A stretch of DNA of 64,000 nt from an uncultured Verrucomicrobia subdivision 3 bacterium. Lineage in GTDB: Bacteria; Verrucomicrobiota; Verrucomicrobiia; Limisphaerales; DASXHY01. The position numbers and the translations under genes are program-made. The notes beneath the pieces are model-generated. The model had not been told where the DNA came from, ran no database searches, and saw nothing but the letters and a program-made list of their open reading frames with translations. This document shows positions 40,366 through 49,294 of this stretch, one piece after another. Location: positions 1 to 64,000 of the forward strand of contig CALBZA010000084.1 of the NCBI GenBank assembly GCA_937890005.1, in the 5' to 3' direction. How positions within the stretch are numbered: the first letter of the stretch is position 1; the number at the start of each line of letters is the position of its first letter.

Positions 40366-43300
40366 TCACTTCTCTGGCACTTCAATCACATCGCCGTCGA
40401 GCAGCCAGAATTGTTTCTGGTTGTTGGAAGCATCGACGATAAACATGGCGGATTTTCCAGTTACGCTGTCCTTTCGCGTCACTCGCACCCTTGAAAGATC
40501 AGACGAGGATCGAAGTGCCGAACGGGCCTGCATCTTTGAAAGAGCCTGATTTAGAAAACCTTCCTTCCAGGAATCAATTGTGAGCGTAGTGGATGCTCCA
40601 GCCACGACCAATTGGACGGATTTTTGAAGACAGGCGAGTTTTGCGGCAGCTTGCCGGGCAGCTTCTAGTGGGCTGTTCTCTGCTGCCCGCATGGCGAACG
40701 GAACCGTGTTTGTGAGAGTGGACTTGGCCGTCTGAAACATCTGTTGTATCTGCGTTGCGGGATTAACGTGGGATTCGTTGAGAGCATGGACGCGTTCGGG
40801 AATCTCAATAACGTCGCCAAATTCCACGGGAACGTCCGCGGCACAATCCAGCAAATTATCACGGAGCAGATTTACTTTGATCTCTTGTTCTTTGTCCCCG
40901 GGTTTCCGGCTTGGTCGCCGGATAATGACTCGTTCGAAATCTGGAAATGCCATCGCCCATGTAGGAGAGGGAAATGAGTCATGTCCCGCCATTTTGGATG
41001 TCTCGCTATAGAAATGCATCACTGTTTCCAACAACGTAAATTGGTTCGTCAGTTCGCCTTTGCGGAACACCGAAAGCGGCTGGCTGAATCCCTGCCGTGT
41101 GATGCGGATGGCATCGAAATCCGGAAGATCGTCCAGTGCTCCGTGCTTTCGGAGCAGCGCTGCGATTTCGCTTGGGGAAGCAGACTGAGCGCTTCGGTCC
41201 AATCCAGCAATCGGAATAACAGGTACGGGTGGTTGTAACGACAGATCCAGCGGCGTCTTGCCTTCCTTGTTTCTCAGGTTGGGATCGGCACCTGCTACGA
41301 GAAGTTGTTCAACGAAATCCTTTCGTTTCATTCTCACCGCACGATGCAAAGGTGTTTCGCCCGCATGATCGAATGCGTTTACGTCTGCTTTGGCGCGAAG
41401 CAGTTCGGCCAGGACACCGTTGTTCTGGCGGTCTGCAATGGAAAGTGACAAGACCGGATATCCTCTGAACTGGGTGTTGGGGGTTGCACCGTTGTCGAGA
41501 AGGATTTTTACCGTATCGGGGTTGCTCGATTGAATGGCTAGCGAGAGTGCCGTGTTGCCTTCCGAATCCTTGGCCTCAATTTCAGCTCCGCCCTTCAACA
41601 GGAGAGATGTGATCTCAGGATTTCCAGCTTCGGCTGCAAGCAGCAACGGAGGCACTCCAGATCTTCCTCGGAAGTGAGCTGGAAGGTTTGGATTGGCTCC
41701 ATTCTCCAGAAGCAGGCGTACTGCGTCGATGTGCCTTTCCTCCGTTGCCAGAAATAAGGGGGTGGCTCGACCGGTTTGCCGTTCGTCGCCGAGAGAGTTG
41801 ACATCGGCGCCGGCGCGGATCAGTTGGAGCAGATTATTTGTCGCCCCTTTCGCAGCAGCTACGTGCAATGGCGTTTCGCCATTGGCATCCAGAATTTCCA
41901 CGTTGGCTCCGTTGGTCAGCAGCAGTGCTGTGATTCGTGGAAAGGTGCGAGACGCGGCCATGTGCAGTGCGGAGCCATATTCGCCGCGGGAATCAGTTTT
42001 CGAAGCGCGCCCCTCGCCAGCCTTGTTCACGCGGTTTGGATCAGCGCCATGTGCGAGCAAGGTGGCAGTGATTCGTTCCCATCGCGGACCGCAAACATGA
42101 GCGGAGTTTCGTCCAGGCGGCTGCCTGATAAGCTCGCAGGGAGGTTGGGATCAGCGCTGGATTTGAGTAGGAGTTCCACCAACGATTGAAACCGCCGCTG
42201 CACTGCCATGTACAGTGGCGTCGCGCGTCCGGAGGTTTCCGCGTTTACGTCAGCGCCACGGCTGATCAAAAGTTCCGCCATTTTCCTGTGACCATTGTAA
42301 ACCGCATGATGCAGCGGCGTCCGTCTGGAAGAACCTTCCTGCTGATTGATCTGCGCACCGCTGTTCAGCAGAAATTCCGCGACGCGCAGATACCCCTGGC
42401 TTGCCGCCCGCGCCAATGGTGTCAGGGCTGGATCACCGGCAGGCGCATTGATCAAATCCGGGCTGTTTCGAATCATCGCCTGGATGCGGCCGATTTCTTT
42501 TTCTTCGTCGTCGAGGATTGGTCCTTCGTCCGACCTTTTTTCGGGTCGAGAATCGTCTGCGACTGCCTGAAGCACATCCAACTTCAGTCGCTGCTCGGAG
42601 AGAATTTGGTTCACCCGTTCAGAAATGAAAGCCAGCTGCTTCTGCGTTTCTGTCGTTGCCTCTAATTGCGACCTTTGGGAAGGTGATGCTCCGGACAAAT
42701 CGAGCAGATCACCTGCTGGATCGCCAATTGCCACGTAGAAGGAATTCGTTGGCCCTTTCCCTTGTGCAAACTGCGCTTCCTGTTCCTTCAGGAACGGAAG
42801 ATGGGACAACATTTTCCGTAGCCGTTCGTCCGGAAACAGACTCAGAACAGCCTTGGCGTGTTTTTCCGGATCATCTTTGAATCGTTCGATTCCATTAAGC
42901 TTTGCAGCCAGCGCTCTTGCTTCAGTTGAAGCATCAGTATCGCCGGATACTGGCGCCATTTGTGACGGCGTAGTCGGACTTCTCATTCCGACCAAATTCT
43001 GCCGGCTCAAGGTGGCCAGCGTTTGTTGATCGGGGAACTCGCGGAGGATGCGTTCGTAGTGCTGGACGGCGTCGTTGGTGCGGCCGAGTTTGCGATAGCA
43101 CTCGCCCAAACGAAAAATGGCGGTGGCGGCAATCTGGCGGTTCCTGTCGAACTGCTTCGCCAGCGCGTCATAGTTCGCAATGGCGGCGTCGAGATTGCGA
43201 TTGGCTTCCTCTTCAAACAAGCCGCGCTGAAGCAATGTCGTCAGGTCGTTCGTCGATACGGCCGCGATTCCAGTTGAGCACGAAAAGATCAACGCGGAGA

Positions 43301-43406
43301 CGCAGAGGACGCCGAGAACCGCTGAAAGAACTCCGTTGCGAAGCTTTGCGATCCTCTGCGGCTCTGCGTTCAATTTGCCGGTCTGTTCCTTGTTCGATCG
43401 TTTCAT
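40366..43406 (-). pseudogene. TPR / ankyrin-repeat exported protein, split by a frameshift
   Basis: Two overlapping frames form one gene of about 1010 codons. The first (43406-42027) has a signal-like N-terminus (LSAVLGVLCVSALIFSCS), a TPR-like region (GLFEEEANRNLDAAIANYDALAKQF, then ECYRKLGRTNDAVQHYERIL) and the first ankyrin repeats. It runs off at MFAVRDGNE. The second resumes as RITATLLAHGADPNRVNKAGEG and carries six or seven further ankyrin repeats. Its C-terminal part is SLBB/polysaccharide-export-like (DVPVEFGDVIEIPER; closing WLLDGDVIEVPEK). The frame break is near 42070-42085; loss of one CGAA unit would explain it. A sequencing error is equally possible. Confidence 0.75.
43275..43370. 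repeat. CGCAGAG-type palindromic repeat serving as signal-peptide codons
   Basis: In the coding sense this stretch has AACGCAGAGCCGCAGAGG, then AGCTTCGCAACGGAGTTCTT, then CCTCTGCGTCTCCGCG. The repeat copies at 43564-43890, read in reverse, have the same blocks (AGCTTCGCAAAGAGTTCTT between CGCAGAG/CTCTGCG arms). It encodes residues about 13-44 of the ankyrin protein, including its hydrophobic core. Confidence 0.75.
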
Positions 43407-43480
43407 AGGTCAAAGTCGGTTTCTTTCACTCCACTGGCGCTGCTGCACTGTGCGCCCATTCTGTTTGAAGCTCGTTTCTG

Positions 43481-43503
43481 AGTTGTCACGGTTTTGCAAA
43501 ATC
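43481..43503 (-). promoter_or_regulatory. 23-nt motif upstream of the ankyrin gene
   Basis: The core CGGTTTTGCAAAATC with AGTTGTCA before it lies 75-98 nt upstream of the ankyrin gene start. A copy differing at one position is at 47000-47022, upstream of the kinase gene in the same orientation. It contains the palindrome TTTTGCAAAA. Candidate operator or promoter element; a plain dispersed repeat is the alternative. Confidence 0.4.
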
Positions 43504-43967
43504 CAAGGGGAATCCGCAGATGACGCAGATTTTCGCAGATGAAGAAGGAAAGGATACGTATTTACCGCAGAGGCGCAGAGGCGCGGAGAAAGACGAAGAA
43601 CCCTTTGCGAGGCTCTGCGTTCCCGGCGTCTCTGTGTTGAAGAATCCGCCTCTTTCAAATCTGCGTTCATCTGAGAAATCTGCGGATACATCCGTGTCTA
43701 ATCTGTGTTTCATCAGTGGCTAAAGTTCGAGCCGGTATCCGACGCCATGAACCGTCTTGATCCATCGGGGCAGATTTCCGCAGATGAAGATGAAGAGGGG
43801 AGGGATATGTATTCACCGCAGAGGCGCAGAGGCGCAGAGAAAGATGAAGAACTCTTTGCGAAGCTCTGTGTTCTCGGCGTCTCTGTGTTGAAGAATCCGC
43901 CTCTTTCAAATCTGCGTTCATCTGAGAAATCTGCGGATACATCCGTGTTTAATCTGTGTTTCATCAG
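43500..43967. repeat. Two near-identical ~235-nt units between the ankyrin and regulator genes
   Basis: Unit one (about 43505-43718) and unit two (about 43770-43967) both run from CCGCAGATGA-type words through CCGCAGAGGCGCAGAGGCGC and a GTTGAAGAATCCGCCTC block to TTCATCAGTGGC. Between them, 43719-43769 duplicates the last codons of the response-regulator gene. The many short frames in this stretch are by-products of the repeat. No separate gene is supported in 43407-43970. Confidence 0.85.
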
Positions 43968-43970
43968 TGG

Positions 43971-44651
43971 CTAAAGTTCGAGCCGGTATCCGACCCCATG
44001 AACCGTCTTGATCCATCGGGGTGCATTGGGATCACGCTCCAGTTTGCGGCGCAGGCTCGCAATGTGACTGTCCACGGTGCGCGTGGTGGGGAACGCCGCG
44101 TAGCCCCAAACCACATCCAGAAACTTCTCGCGACTCACCGGTTCGCCAGCCGTTTCCGCAAGCAGACGCAGCATCGCAAATTCCTTCGCGGTCATGTGGA
44201 TCGTCTTGTTTCCGCGATGGGCGGTTTGACGAACGAGGTCCACCTCCGCATCACCAAAGATCAGCTTTGTTGGCATCTGGGTCTGACGCTGATGTCGCCG
44301 AAGCAAAGCCCGGACACGCGCGAGCAGTTCCTCCGTGCTGAACGGTTTCACGAGGTAATCGTCGGCACCGGCGTCCAGGCCGTTGACGCGATCGTCCACC
44401 TGTCCTTTCGCTGTGAGCATCAGGATCGGCACCGGTTTGGCGAGACGCCGCAGTTCGGCACAAACAGCGAATCCATCGAGCTTGGGCATCATCACGTCGA
44501 GCAGGATGAGATCGGGCTTTTCCTCCAATGCGCGATGAAGCCCTTCTTCGCCATCTGCGGCAGTGAGCACGCGATAATCTTCCGCCGCCAGCACATCAGC
44601 CAGGGCGGTGCGCATCGGCGTTTCGTCTTCGATGATCAATATTCGAGCCAT
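43971..44651 (-). CDS. OmpR/PhoB-type response regulator
   Basis: The product is 226 residues. The receiver domain has the acidic pair in IIEDE, phospho-acceptor Asp52 (LILLDVMMPKLDG), Thr in LMLTAK and Lys in YLVKPF. The C-terminal winged helix has the usual HMTAKEFAMLRLLAE and TVDSHIASLRRKLE blocks and ends KTVHGVGYRLEL. It is downstream of, and codirectional with, its presumed kinase, 187 nt away. Its last 50 or so bases are duplicated just beyond the gene. Confidence 0.92.
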   Translation of the reverse strand: MARILIIEDETPMRTALADVLAAEDYRVLTAADGEEGLHRALEEKPDLILLDVMMPKLDGFAVCAELRRLAKPVPILMLTAKGQVDDRVNGLDAGADDYLVKPFSTEELLARVRALLRRHQRQTQMPTKLIFGDAEVDLVRQTAHRGNKTIHMTAKEFAMLRLLAETAGEPVSREKFLDVVWGYAAFPTTRTVDSHIASLRRKLERDPNAPRWIKTVHGVGYRLEL

Positions 44652-44838
44652 GGCTTAAGTTCCAAATTCCGGAATCCAAATTCCAAAGAAGCGATCAAAG
44701 CGGACTGCGTGGTTTTGCTGCGCCCGGCTGTTCCACTGAATGCATTCGTGAAATTGGCGCCGACGCGCGCTTTCAATTTGAAGCTTGAGCGTTGATGTTT
44801 GTTTGAAAGTTGGAATTTGGGATTTAGAGCTTCCACTT
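44652..44838. repeat. Word-repeat inverted element between kinase and regulator genes
   Basis: The ends are AAGTTCCAAATTCCGGAATC at about 44655-44676 and, in reverse orientation, GAAAGTTGGAATTTGGGA at about 44806-44825, forming a loose inverted repeat around a unique centre. AAATTCC/GGAATTT words recur as in the other AACTCAAAA-type tracts. No gene is supported. Confidence 0.55.
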
Positions 44839-46956
44839 TCATTTCCTCATCGGCAGTTCAATGGTAAACCGGCTGCCATTTCCGACCTGGCTTTCGATCC
44901 GCACATGTCCGCCATGCGCTTCAACGATGTGTTTCACAATGCTGAGTCCGATGCCGACGCCTTGCGTTTCGCAGCGCAGTTCGGAGCCGAGTCGATAGAA
45001 TCGTTCGAAAATCTTTTCGTGTTCCGCCGCCGGAATGCCAGGACCATTGTCCGAGACGGACAGGCGGATGGTGGATGGCTGAGGGTTGATGGCGACGCGA
45101 ACGGTATCGTCTCTCGCGGAATGTTTCACGGCGTTGTCGATCAGGTTGATCAAGGCCTGTTGAATGGCGCGACCATCGACCGTTGCGGAAAGTTCGGAGT
45201 TTAGTGTTTTGAGTTTTGAGTGGGTGACAGCTTCCGGTGAAAGTTCAAGCGCGAGCAGTTCGACCCTGATAGTGACACCTTTTTCTGCGGCGTAAGGTTC
45301 CATCAACCTCACTGTTTCACGCACGAGCGCGAGCAGGTCGGTTGGCTCGAACTCGTATTGTTTGCGGCCCTGTTCGATGCGCGAGAAGTCGAGCACGTTT
45401 TCGATCAGCGACGACAGCCGCCGGCATTCCTGCACGATGAAGCGGAAATACTCCTGCTGCTTCTGCGGCTCGGAAATCTTTCCGCGCTCCAGGCTCTCGG
45501 CCATCAATCGAACGGAAGCAATCGGCGCGCGAAGCTCATGTGACACGCTGGAGACGAAGTTGGATTTCTGGTCGTTGAGAATGACCTGTTTCCGAAATGC
45601 GGCACGCGCGGAGATGAACGCGAGCACGCACGCTCCCGCAGCGGCCAGCATCAGACCGCCGGTCCAGAGCTGCCGCTTGCGTTGGGCAGAAAAGTATCTG
45701 GCAGGTTCGGCAAGGACGATTGTGAGCGACAGGGCATCCTGTGGGGCTTCAACGAATCGTGAGATGGAACGATTCTTCCAATCGGTTTCCGCTGTTTCGC
45801 CAAATGAAAAATGGCGTCCGTGCACGTTGAGCGAAACCGCGAACAATCCGGAGCGATCTTCGCGACTGGCAATCTGCGCGAGTGTCTCAGCGATTTTCTC
45901 CCGGCTGATTGCGGCAAAGATTCTTCCTCGTCCGGCTGCTTCGGGAACTCTTTGTTCAACACCCAGCCATGAGTAATCGCCTTCCAACCAGAACAGCGCC
46001 GGCCACTCTTCCTTCCCGAAAGAAGAAGCCGCTTCATGATAAAGCCGCCAGGATTCCTGCGCTTCGAGCCAGTTTTTCACTTCTTCGCGTTCAGACACTC
46101 TGAAGGTCGCTTCCGTCATGTTCACGGGAGAAGGCTGGTCGTTGGATTTCGGCTGGAGCCAGGCTTGAAAACGAAGCGCGAGCTCATGGCCGAAGGGCGA
46201 TCTGTCGTTCGACAACAAGGCGAGCAGTTGCATCGTATTGGTCGTCCATCGCTCCGGGATTTCGGCAAAGTCAGGAGTGAGTTCAAAGATGCGGAGCGCG
46301 GCGAGATGCGCGAGCGAAAGACCGGCTTCAGAACGCGTGTCGCTCCCGGGAGAAAAACTGTTCAGCACGGCATCGAACGTCTGAATCGCCGCCTTTCTGT
46401 CTCCCACGTGAAGGCACGCTGCGGCCATACGGCTGAAGGCTTCTCCGCGCAGCCGTTCCTCGGTCAATGAATTGGAAGTATTGGCACGGTTCTGGTTCAG
46501 GAGCTCTTTGACGTTGGCGAATGCTGAATACAGTTCCGCTGCTTGGCTCCATGACCTCGCCCTTTCCGCAGTCGTTGCTTGATTCCAAAGCTGTGCCGGT
46601 TCGGGATTCAGGTGATCGACAAGGTTCTCAGGAAACGGAGCCGGCGTCGGTGGCCATGTGAACTGATGTGGCTGCGAAAGGGAATTGTCCGGTTGAATTT
46701 CAAACCACGTTCCGGAAACGCCGAGAGCAACGACATCGTTTGCACGCGATGCGCGAATCGGATGCAACAGATCCTGAAACTCGGAAAGCAATGTTGTGGC
46801 GACCGGATCCATGCGGGCGCGAACCTCCCGTTCCATCGCATCGCGATCGCGCCATGAAGTCCAGACTCCGATGGCGAGCAGCACGAGCACCGGACCCAGA
46901 ATCAGGATTCCCTGCCAGAGAAAGCTCGGTCTTGCTCGTTTGGATCGGCCCGCCAT
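44839..46956 (-). CDS. Membrane sensor histidine kinase
   Basis: The product is 705 residues. One membrane segment lies at about 13-33 (LWQGILILGPVLVLLAIGVW) and another at about 430-450. Between them is a large extracytoplasmic region with TPR-like helices (WSQAAELYSAFANVKELL; CLHVGDRKAAIQTFDAVL). The HisKA domain has FVSSVSHELRAPIASVRLM with His473. The ATPase domain has ALINLIDNAVKHS (N box), SDNGPGIP (G1), FERFYRLGS (F box) and GVGIGLSIVKHIVEAHGG (G2). An insert of about 20-25 residues at 568-592 with word-repeat coding (KLKTLNSELS) sits between the dimerisation and ATPase parts. Presumed partner: the response regulator downstream. Confidence 0.92.
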   Translation of the reverse strand: MAGRSKRARPSFLWQGILILGPVLVLLAIGVWTSWRDRDAMEREVRARMDPVATTLLSEFQDLLHPIRASRANDVVALGVSGTWFEIQPDNSLSQPHQFTWPPTPAPFPENLVDHLNPEPAQLWNQATTAERARSWSQAAELYSAFANVKELLNQNRANTSNSLTEERLRGEAFSRMAAACLHVGDRKAAIQTFDAVLNSFSPGSDTRSEAGLSLAHLAALRIFELTPDFAEIPERWTTNTMQLLALLSNDRSPFGHELALRFQAWLQPKSNDQPSPVNMTEATFRVSEREEVKNWLEAQESWRLYHEAASSFGKEEWPALFWLEGDYSWLGVEQRVPEAAGRGRIFAAISREKIAETLAQIASREDRSGLFAVSLNVHGRHFSFGETAETDWKNRSISRFVEAPQDALSLTIVLAEPARYFSAQRKRQLWTGGLMLAAAGACVLAFISARAAFRKQVILNDQKSNFVSSVSHELRAPIASVRLMAESLERGKISEPQKQQEYFRFIVQECRRLSSLIENVLDFSRIEQGRKQYEFEPTDLLALVRETVRLMEPYAAEKGVTIRVELLALELSPEAVTHSKLKTLNSELSATVDGRAIQQALINLIDNAVKHSARDDTVRVAINPQPSTIRLSVSDNGPGIPAAEHEKIFERFYRLGSELRCETQGVGIGLSIVKHIVEAHGGHVRIESQVGNGSRFTIELPMRK
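45181..45255. repeat. AACTCAAAA-type word tract inside kinase coding sequence
   Basis: In the coding sense this part contains CTCAAAACTCAAAACACTAA and CTCCGAACT words, like the intergenic tracts at 44652-44838 and 49012-49080. It encodes THSKLKTLNSELS, in a place where kinases usually have only a short link before the ATPase N box. Confidence 0.5.
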
Positions 46957-46999
46957 GTGCGTTCTTTATGCGCACGATCCTGCCGGAGCGGCAAGGCGC

Positions 47000-47022
47000 A
47001 GTTGTCGCGGTTTTGCAAAATC
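47000..47022 (-). promoter_or_regulatory. 23-nt motif upstream of the kinase gene
   Basis: This copy matches 22 of 23 positions of the motif at 43481-43503, including CGGTTTTGCAAAATC. It lies 44-66 nt upstream of the kinase start in the same orientation relative to its gene. The spacing suits an operator or promoter element. Confidence 0.4.
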
Positions 47023-47068
47023 GTGAAATGGTTTCATGCGAATGGAACGATGGACGCGAAGGAAACGT

Positions 47069-47205
47069 GGTTGGGGAGCGCGCCCGCCTCGGGCGCAATT
47101 CGGTGCGCCCTCGCGCCGAATTCAAGCGCTGAAATACGATCCCACGCACGAATGCGGGTCGCGAGGCGCAACCCGCAGCGCCCGGGGCGGGCGCGGTCCC
47201 CAACC
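47069..47205. repeat. MITE-like element with 28-bp terminal inverted repeats
   Basis: The ends 47069-47096 and 47178-47205 are inverted repeats matching at 26 of 28 positions, starting GGTTGGGGA and rich in GCGCCCG. An inner pair (GGCGC-AATTCGG near 47092 and CCGAATT-type sequence near 47115) adds structure. The element of 137 bp ends 2 nt before the mazG stop codon, so it could act as the mazG transcript end. Confidence 0.75.
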
Positions 47206-47207
47206 CA

Positions 47208-47870
47208 TCACCTGGAGCGATCCGCTTGCTGGCGTTCCAACTTGCGCCAGGTGCGTTCCTGCCGGCCAATCTCGGCGCGCAACAGTTCTTCGGCCGACCA
47301 GCCATTCTGCTGTGCGATCTGAGCGAGTTTGAACAGCTCGCTTCCAACTGTTTTCTTGTCCGCGCGCGGTTTTGCGCCGGTTTTGATGAGACCCGACTTG
47401 CGGGCTTTCTTTACCAGTTTTTCCGCCCGGAGCAGGGCAGGGAGATGCTTCGGAATTCCGTCCAGTGCCGAAGGACGTTCGCGTTTCGTTCCGTGCTTTT
47501 CGGCGCGTTTGATCTTCTCCCAGTTGGCCCAGACCTGATCGACATCCTTCACCTTCACATCGCCGAACACATGTGGATGACGTCGGATCAACTTGTCCGT
47601 GATGCTGCGCGCGACCTTTTCGAAATCAAACGCCTTCCGTTCCTTCGCGAGCTGGCAGTGGAAAACAACCTGCAACAACAGATCGCCCAGTTCCTCCTCA
47701 AGCTCGTGATCGTCCCCGGATTCGATGGCGTCGATCATCTCGTAAACTTCCTCCACCGCGTGCCAGCGGATCGACTTGTGATCCTGCTCGCGATCCCAGG
47801 GACAGCCTTTCGGCGAACGCAGCTTGGCCATTACTTTGAGGAGATCGTTGATCGCAGGAGATTTTTTCAT
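47208..47870 (-). CDS. mazG: Nucleoside triphosphate pyrophosphohydrolase MazG
   Basis: The product is 220 residues, all-alpha MazG fold. The first motif block is LRSPKGCPWDREQDHKSIRWHAVEEVYEMIDAIE; the acidic pair EELGDLLLQVVFHCQLA supplies metal ligands; and RHPHVFGDVKVKDVDQVWANWEKIK follows. The family hydrolyses NTPs to NMP and PPi (house-cleaning). It is a little shorter than E. coli MazG (263) at the C-terminus, which is basic here. It follows proB by 42 nt on the same strand. Confidence 0.92.
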   Translation of the reverse strand: MKKSPAINDLLKVMAKLRSPKGCPWDREQDHKSIRWHAVEEVYEMIDAIESGDDHELEEELGDLLLQVVFHCQLAKERKAFDFEKVARSITDKLIRRHPHVFGDVKVKDVDQVWANWEKIKRAEKHGTKRERPSALDGIPKHLPALLRAEKLVKKARKSGLIKTGAKPRADKKTVGSELFKLAQIAQQNGWSAEELLRAEIGRQERTWRKLERQQADRSR

Positions 47871-47912
47871 GCCGTGGTTTTGGAAGGTCGCGGTTCGGAA
47901 CGGGCGTCAGGC

Positions 47913-48989
47913 TCAAAGAATCACGAGGTTGTCGCGATGCACGACTTCAACCCGCTGAAGTTGATGCGTGCGAATTTCCTCGGCGCGATAACCGATCAGG
48001 CCTCGCGCGAACTCGGTGCCGTCGAGATCGCAAATGCGAACGACTTCGCCAGCTTCGAACTCACCTTCGCATCGTGCAATGCCCGGAGGCAGCAGGCTCT
48101 TGCCGCCTTCACGCAAGGCTTTCTTCGCGCCTTCATCGACGAACAGCGCGCCCTTGGGATGATGAAAAAAGGCGATCCAACGTTTCCGTCCCTGAAGTCG
48201 CATTGGCTGTGCGACGAACAGGGTTCCTTCCTCACGTCCCGCCGCGACATCCGCCAGCACGGTCGGTTTCCGGCCGGAAGCGATGACAAGCGGAATGCCG
48301 GAGCGCACCACGATTTTGGCCGCGTCGATCTTCGATTTCATTCCGCCAACGGCTGTTGCGCTGGTGGTGCCGCCGGCCATCGATTCGATTGTGGCGTCGA
48401 TGTGTTCGATGTGAGGAATAACCTTCGCGTCGGTTTTGCCGAAATTTTCAATCACGCCATCGACCGTCGTGAGAATGACCAGCAGGTCCGCCGGAAGCAG
48501 TGATGCCACCAGGGCGGAAAGTTTGTCGTTGTCGCCGAACTTCAGCTCGGTGATCGAGACGGCGTCGTTTTCGTTGATGATCGGCACCACGCCCCGGCTG
48601 AGCAGGGTGACGAGCGTGTTGCGGGCGTTGAGATGGCGTTCGTGATGTTCGAGATCTTCGTGTGTGAGCAGCACCTGGGCGACGACGAGTCCGTGTTTTG
48701 CGAAAAGCCGGTCGTAAACTGCCATCAAGCGCGACTGACCGACCGCGGCACAGGCCTGTTTTTCGGCCGGATCGGACGGGCGGGATTCATAGCCGAGCGC
48801 ACCCATTCCCGCTCCGACTGCGCCGGAGGTCACAAGGACGATTTCCTTCCCGGCTTTGCGCTGTGCCGCCATCTGGGCGACGAGCTGTTCCATCTGGGCA
48901 AGATCGAGTTGCTTCCGGCTGTCGGTCAGGACACCGGTTCCGAGCTTCACCACGATTCGCGTAACGTCTTTGAGCCACTCGCTCCGCAT
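47913..48989 (-). CDS. proB: Glutamate 5-kinase
   Basis: The product is a 358-residue enzyme of proline synthesis. The amino-acid-kinase domain has RIVVKLGTGVLTD, VTSGAVGAGMGALGYE, VPIINENDAVSITELKFGDNDKLSALVASLL, and GGMKSKIDAAKI. A C-terminal PUA domain (LPPGIARCEGEFEAGEVVRI) follows. The frame continues upstream through a word-repeat tract (KLKIQNPNLKTPK) to 49088, but MRSEWLKDVTRIVVK at 48989 is the family start. No good ribosome-binding site precedes it. proA is not in the window. Confidence 0.92.
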   Translation of the reverse strand: MRSEWLKDVTRIVVKLGTGVLTDSRKQLDLAQMEQLVAQMAAQRKAGKEIVLVTSGAVGAGMGALGYESRPSDPAEKQACAAVGQSRLMAVYDRLFAKHGLVVAQVLLTHEDLEHHERHLNARNTLVTLLSRGVVPIINENDAVSITELKFGDNDKLSALVASLLPADLLVILTTVDGVIENFGKTDAKVIPHIEHIDATIESMAGGTTSATAVGGMKSKIDAAKIVVRSGIPLVIASGRKPTVLADVAAGREEGTLFVAQPMRLQGRKRWIAFFHHPKGALFVDEGAKKALREGGKSLLPPGIARCEGEFEAGEVVRICDLDGTEFARGLIGYRAEEIRTHQLQRVEVVHRDNLVIL

Positions 48990-49294
48990 GGGGGGAAAAT
49001 AGAGACGAGCTGCTTGAGTTCCAAGTTCAGGTTTTCCCTTTGGAGTTTTGAGGTTTGGATTTTGAATTTTGAGTTTGGACTTGGGCAATTGCCGCCCACG
49101 CCGTGAAATGTTCCTCGCCCCGAAGCGAAGTGCGGGGAGAAGGTCAGGGAGAGGGTGGTGTGTTCAGTTGCGCCTTTTGGACTTTCGCGATCCAACAGGC
49201 GCTTGCAATCCGATTGCGGCCAATCCATGCTGCAACGACACTTTTAACCTATCGACCATCTATCGAGTTCCCTACCCGGAGCTGACGTGACGGA
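48990..49294. repeat. Repeat-filled divergent intergenic region
   Basis: About 305 nt without a gene. 49012-49080 is a word tract (GAGTTTTGAGG, TTTGAATTTTGAGTTTGG) of the AACTCAAAA class. 49110-49160 holds the CCCCGAAGCGAAGTGCGGGG palindrome followed by GAAGGTCAGGGAGAGGG, a common style of dispersed repeat. The promoter of the RG-rich protein gene probably lies in 49220-49290; no convincing boxes were picked. Confidence 0.6.

Noticed and set aside
43410..43974. Several short frames of 67-93 codons on both strands
   Set aside because: They repeat each other because they lie in the duplicated palindromic repeat; no start signals and no protein character.
44636..44842. 68-codon frame between kinase and regulator genes
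   Set aside because: Its sequence is a product of the word-repeat element, with LNPKFQLSN/LEFGFRNLEL mirror symmetry.
47226..48503. 425-codon plus-strand frame across mazG and proB
   Set aside because: Antisense to two well-identified genes on the minus strand.
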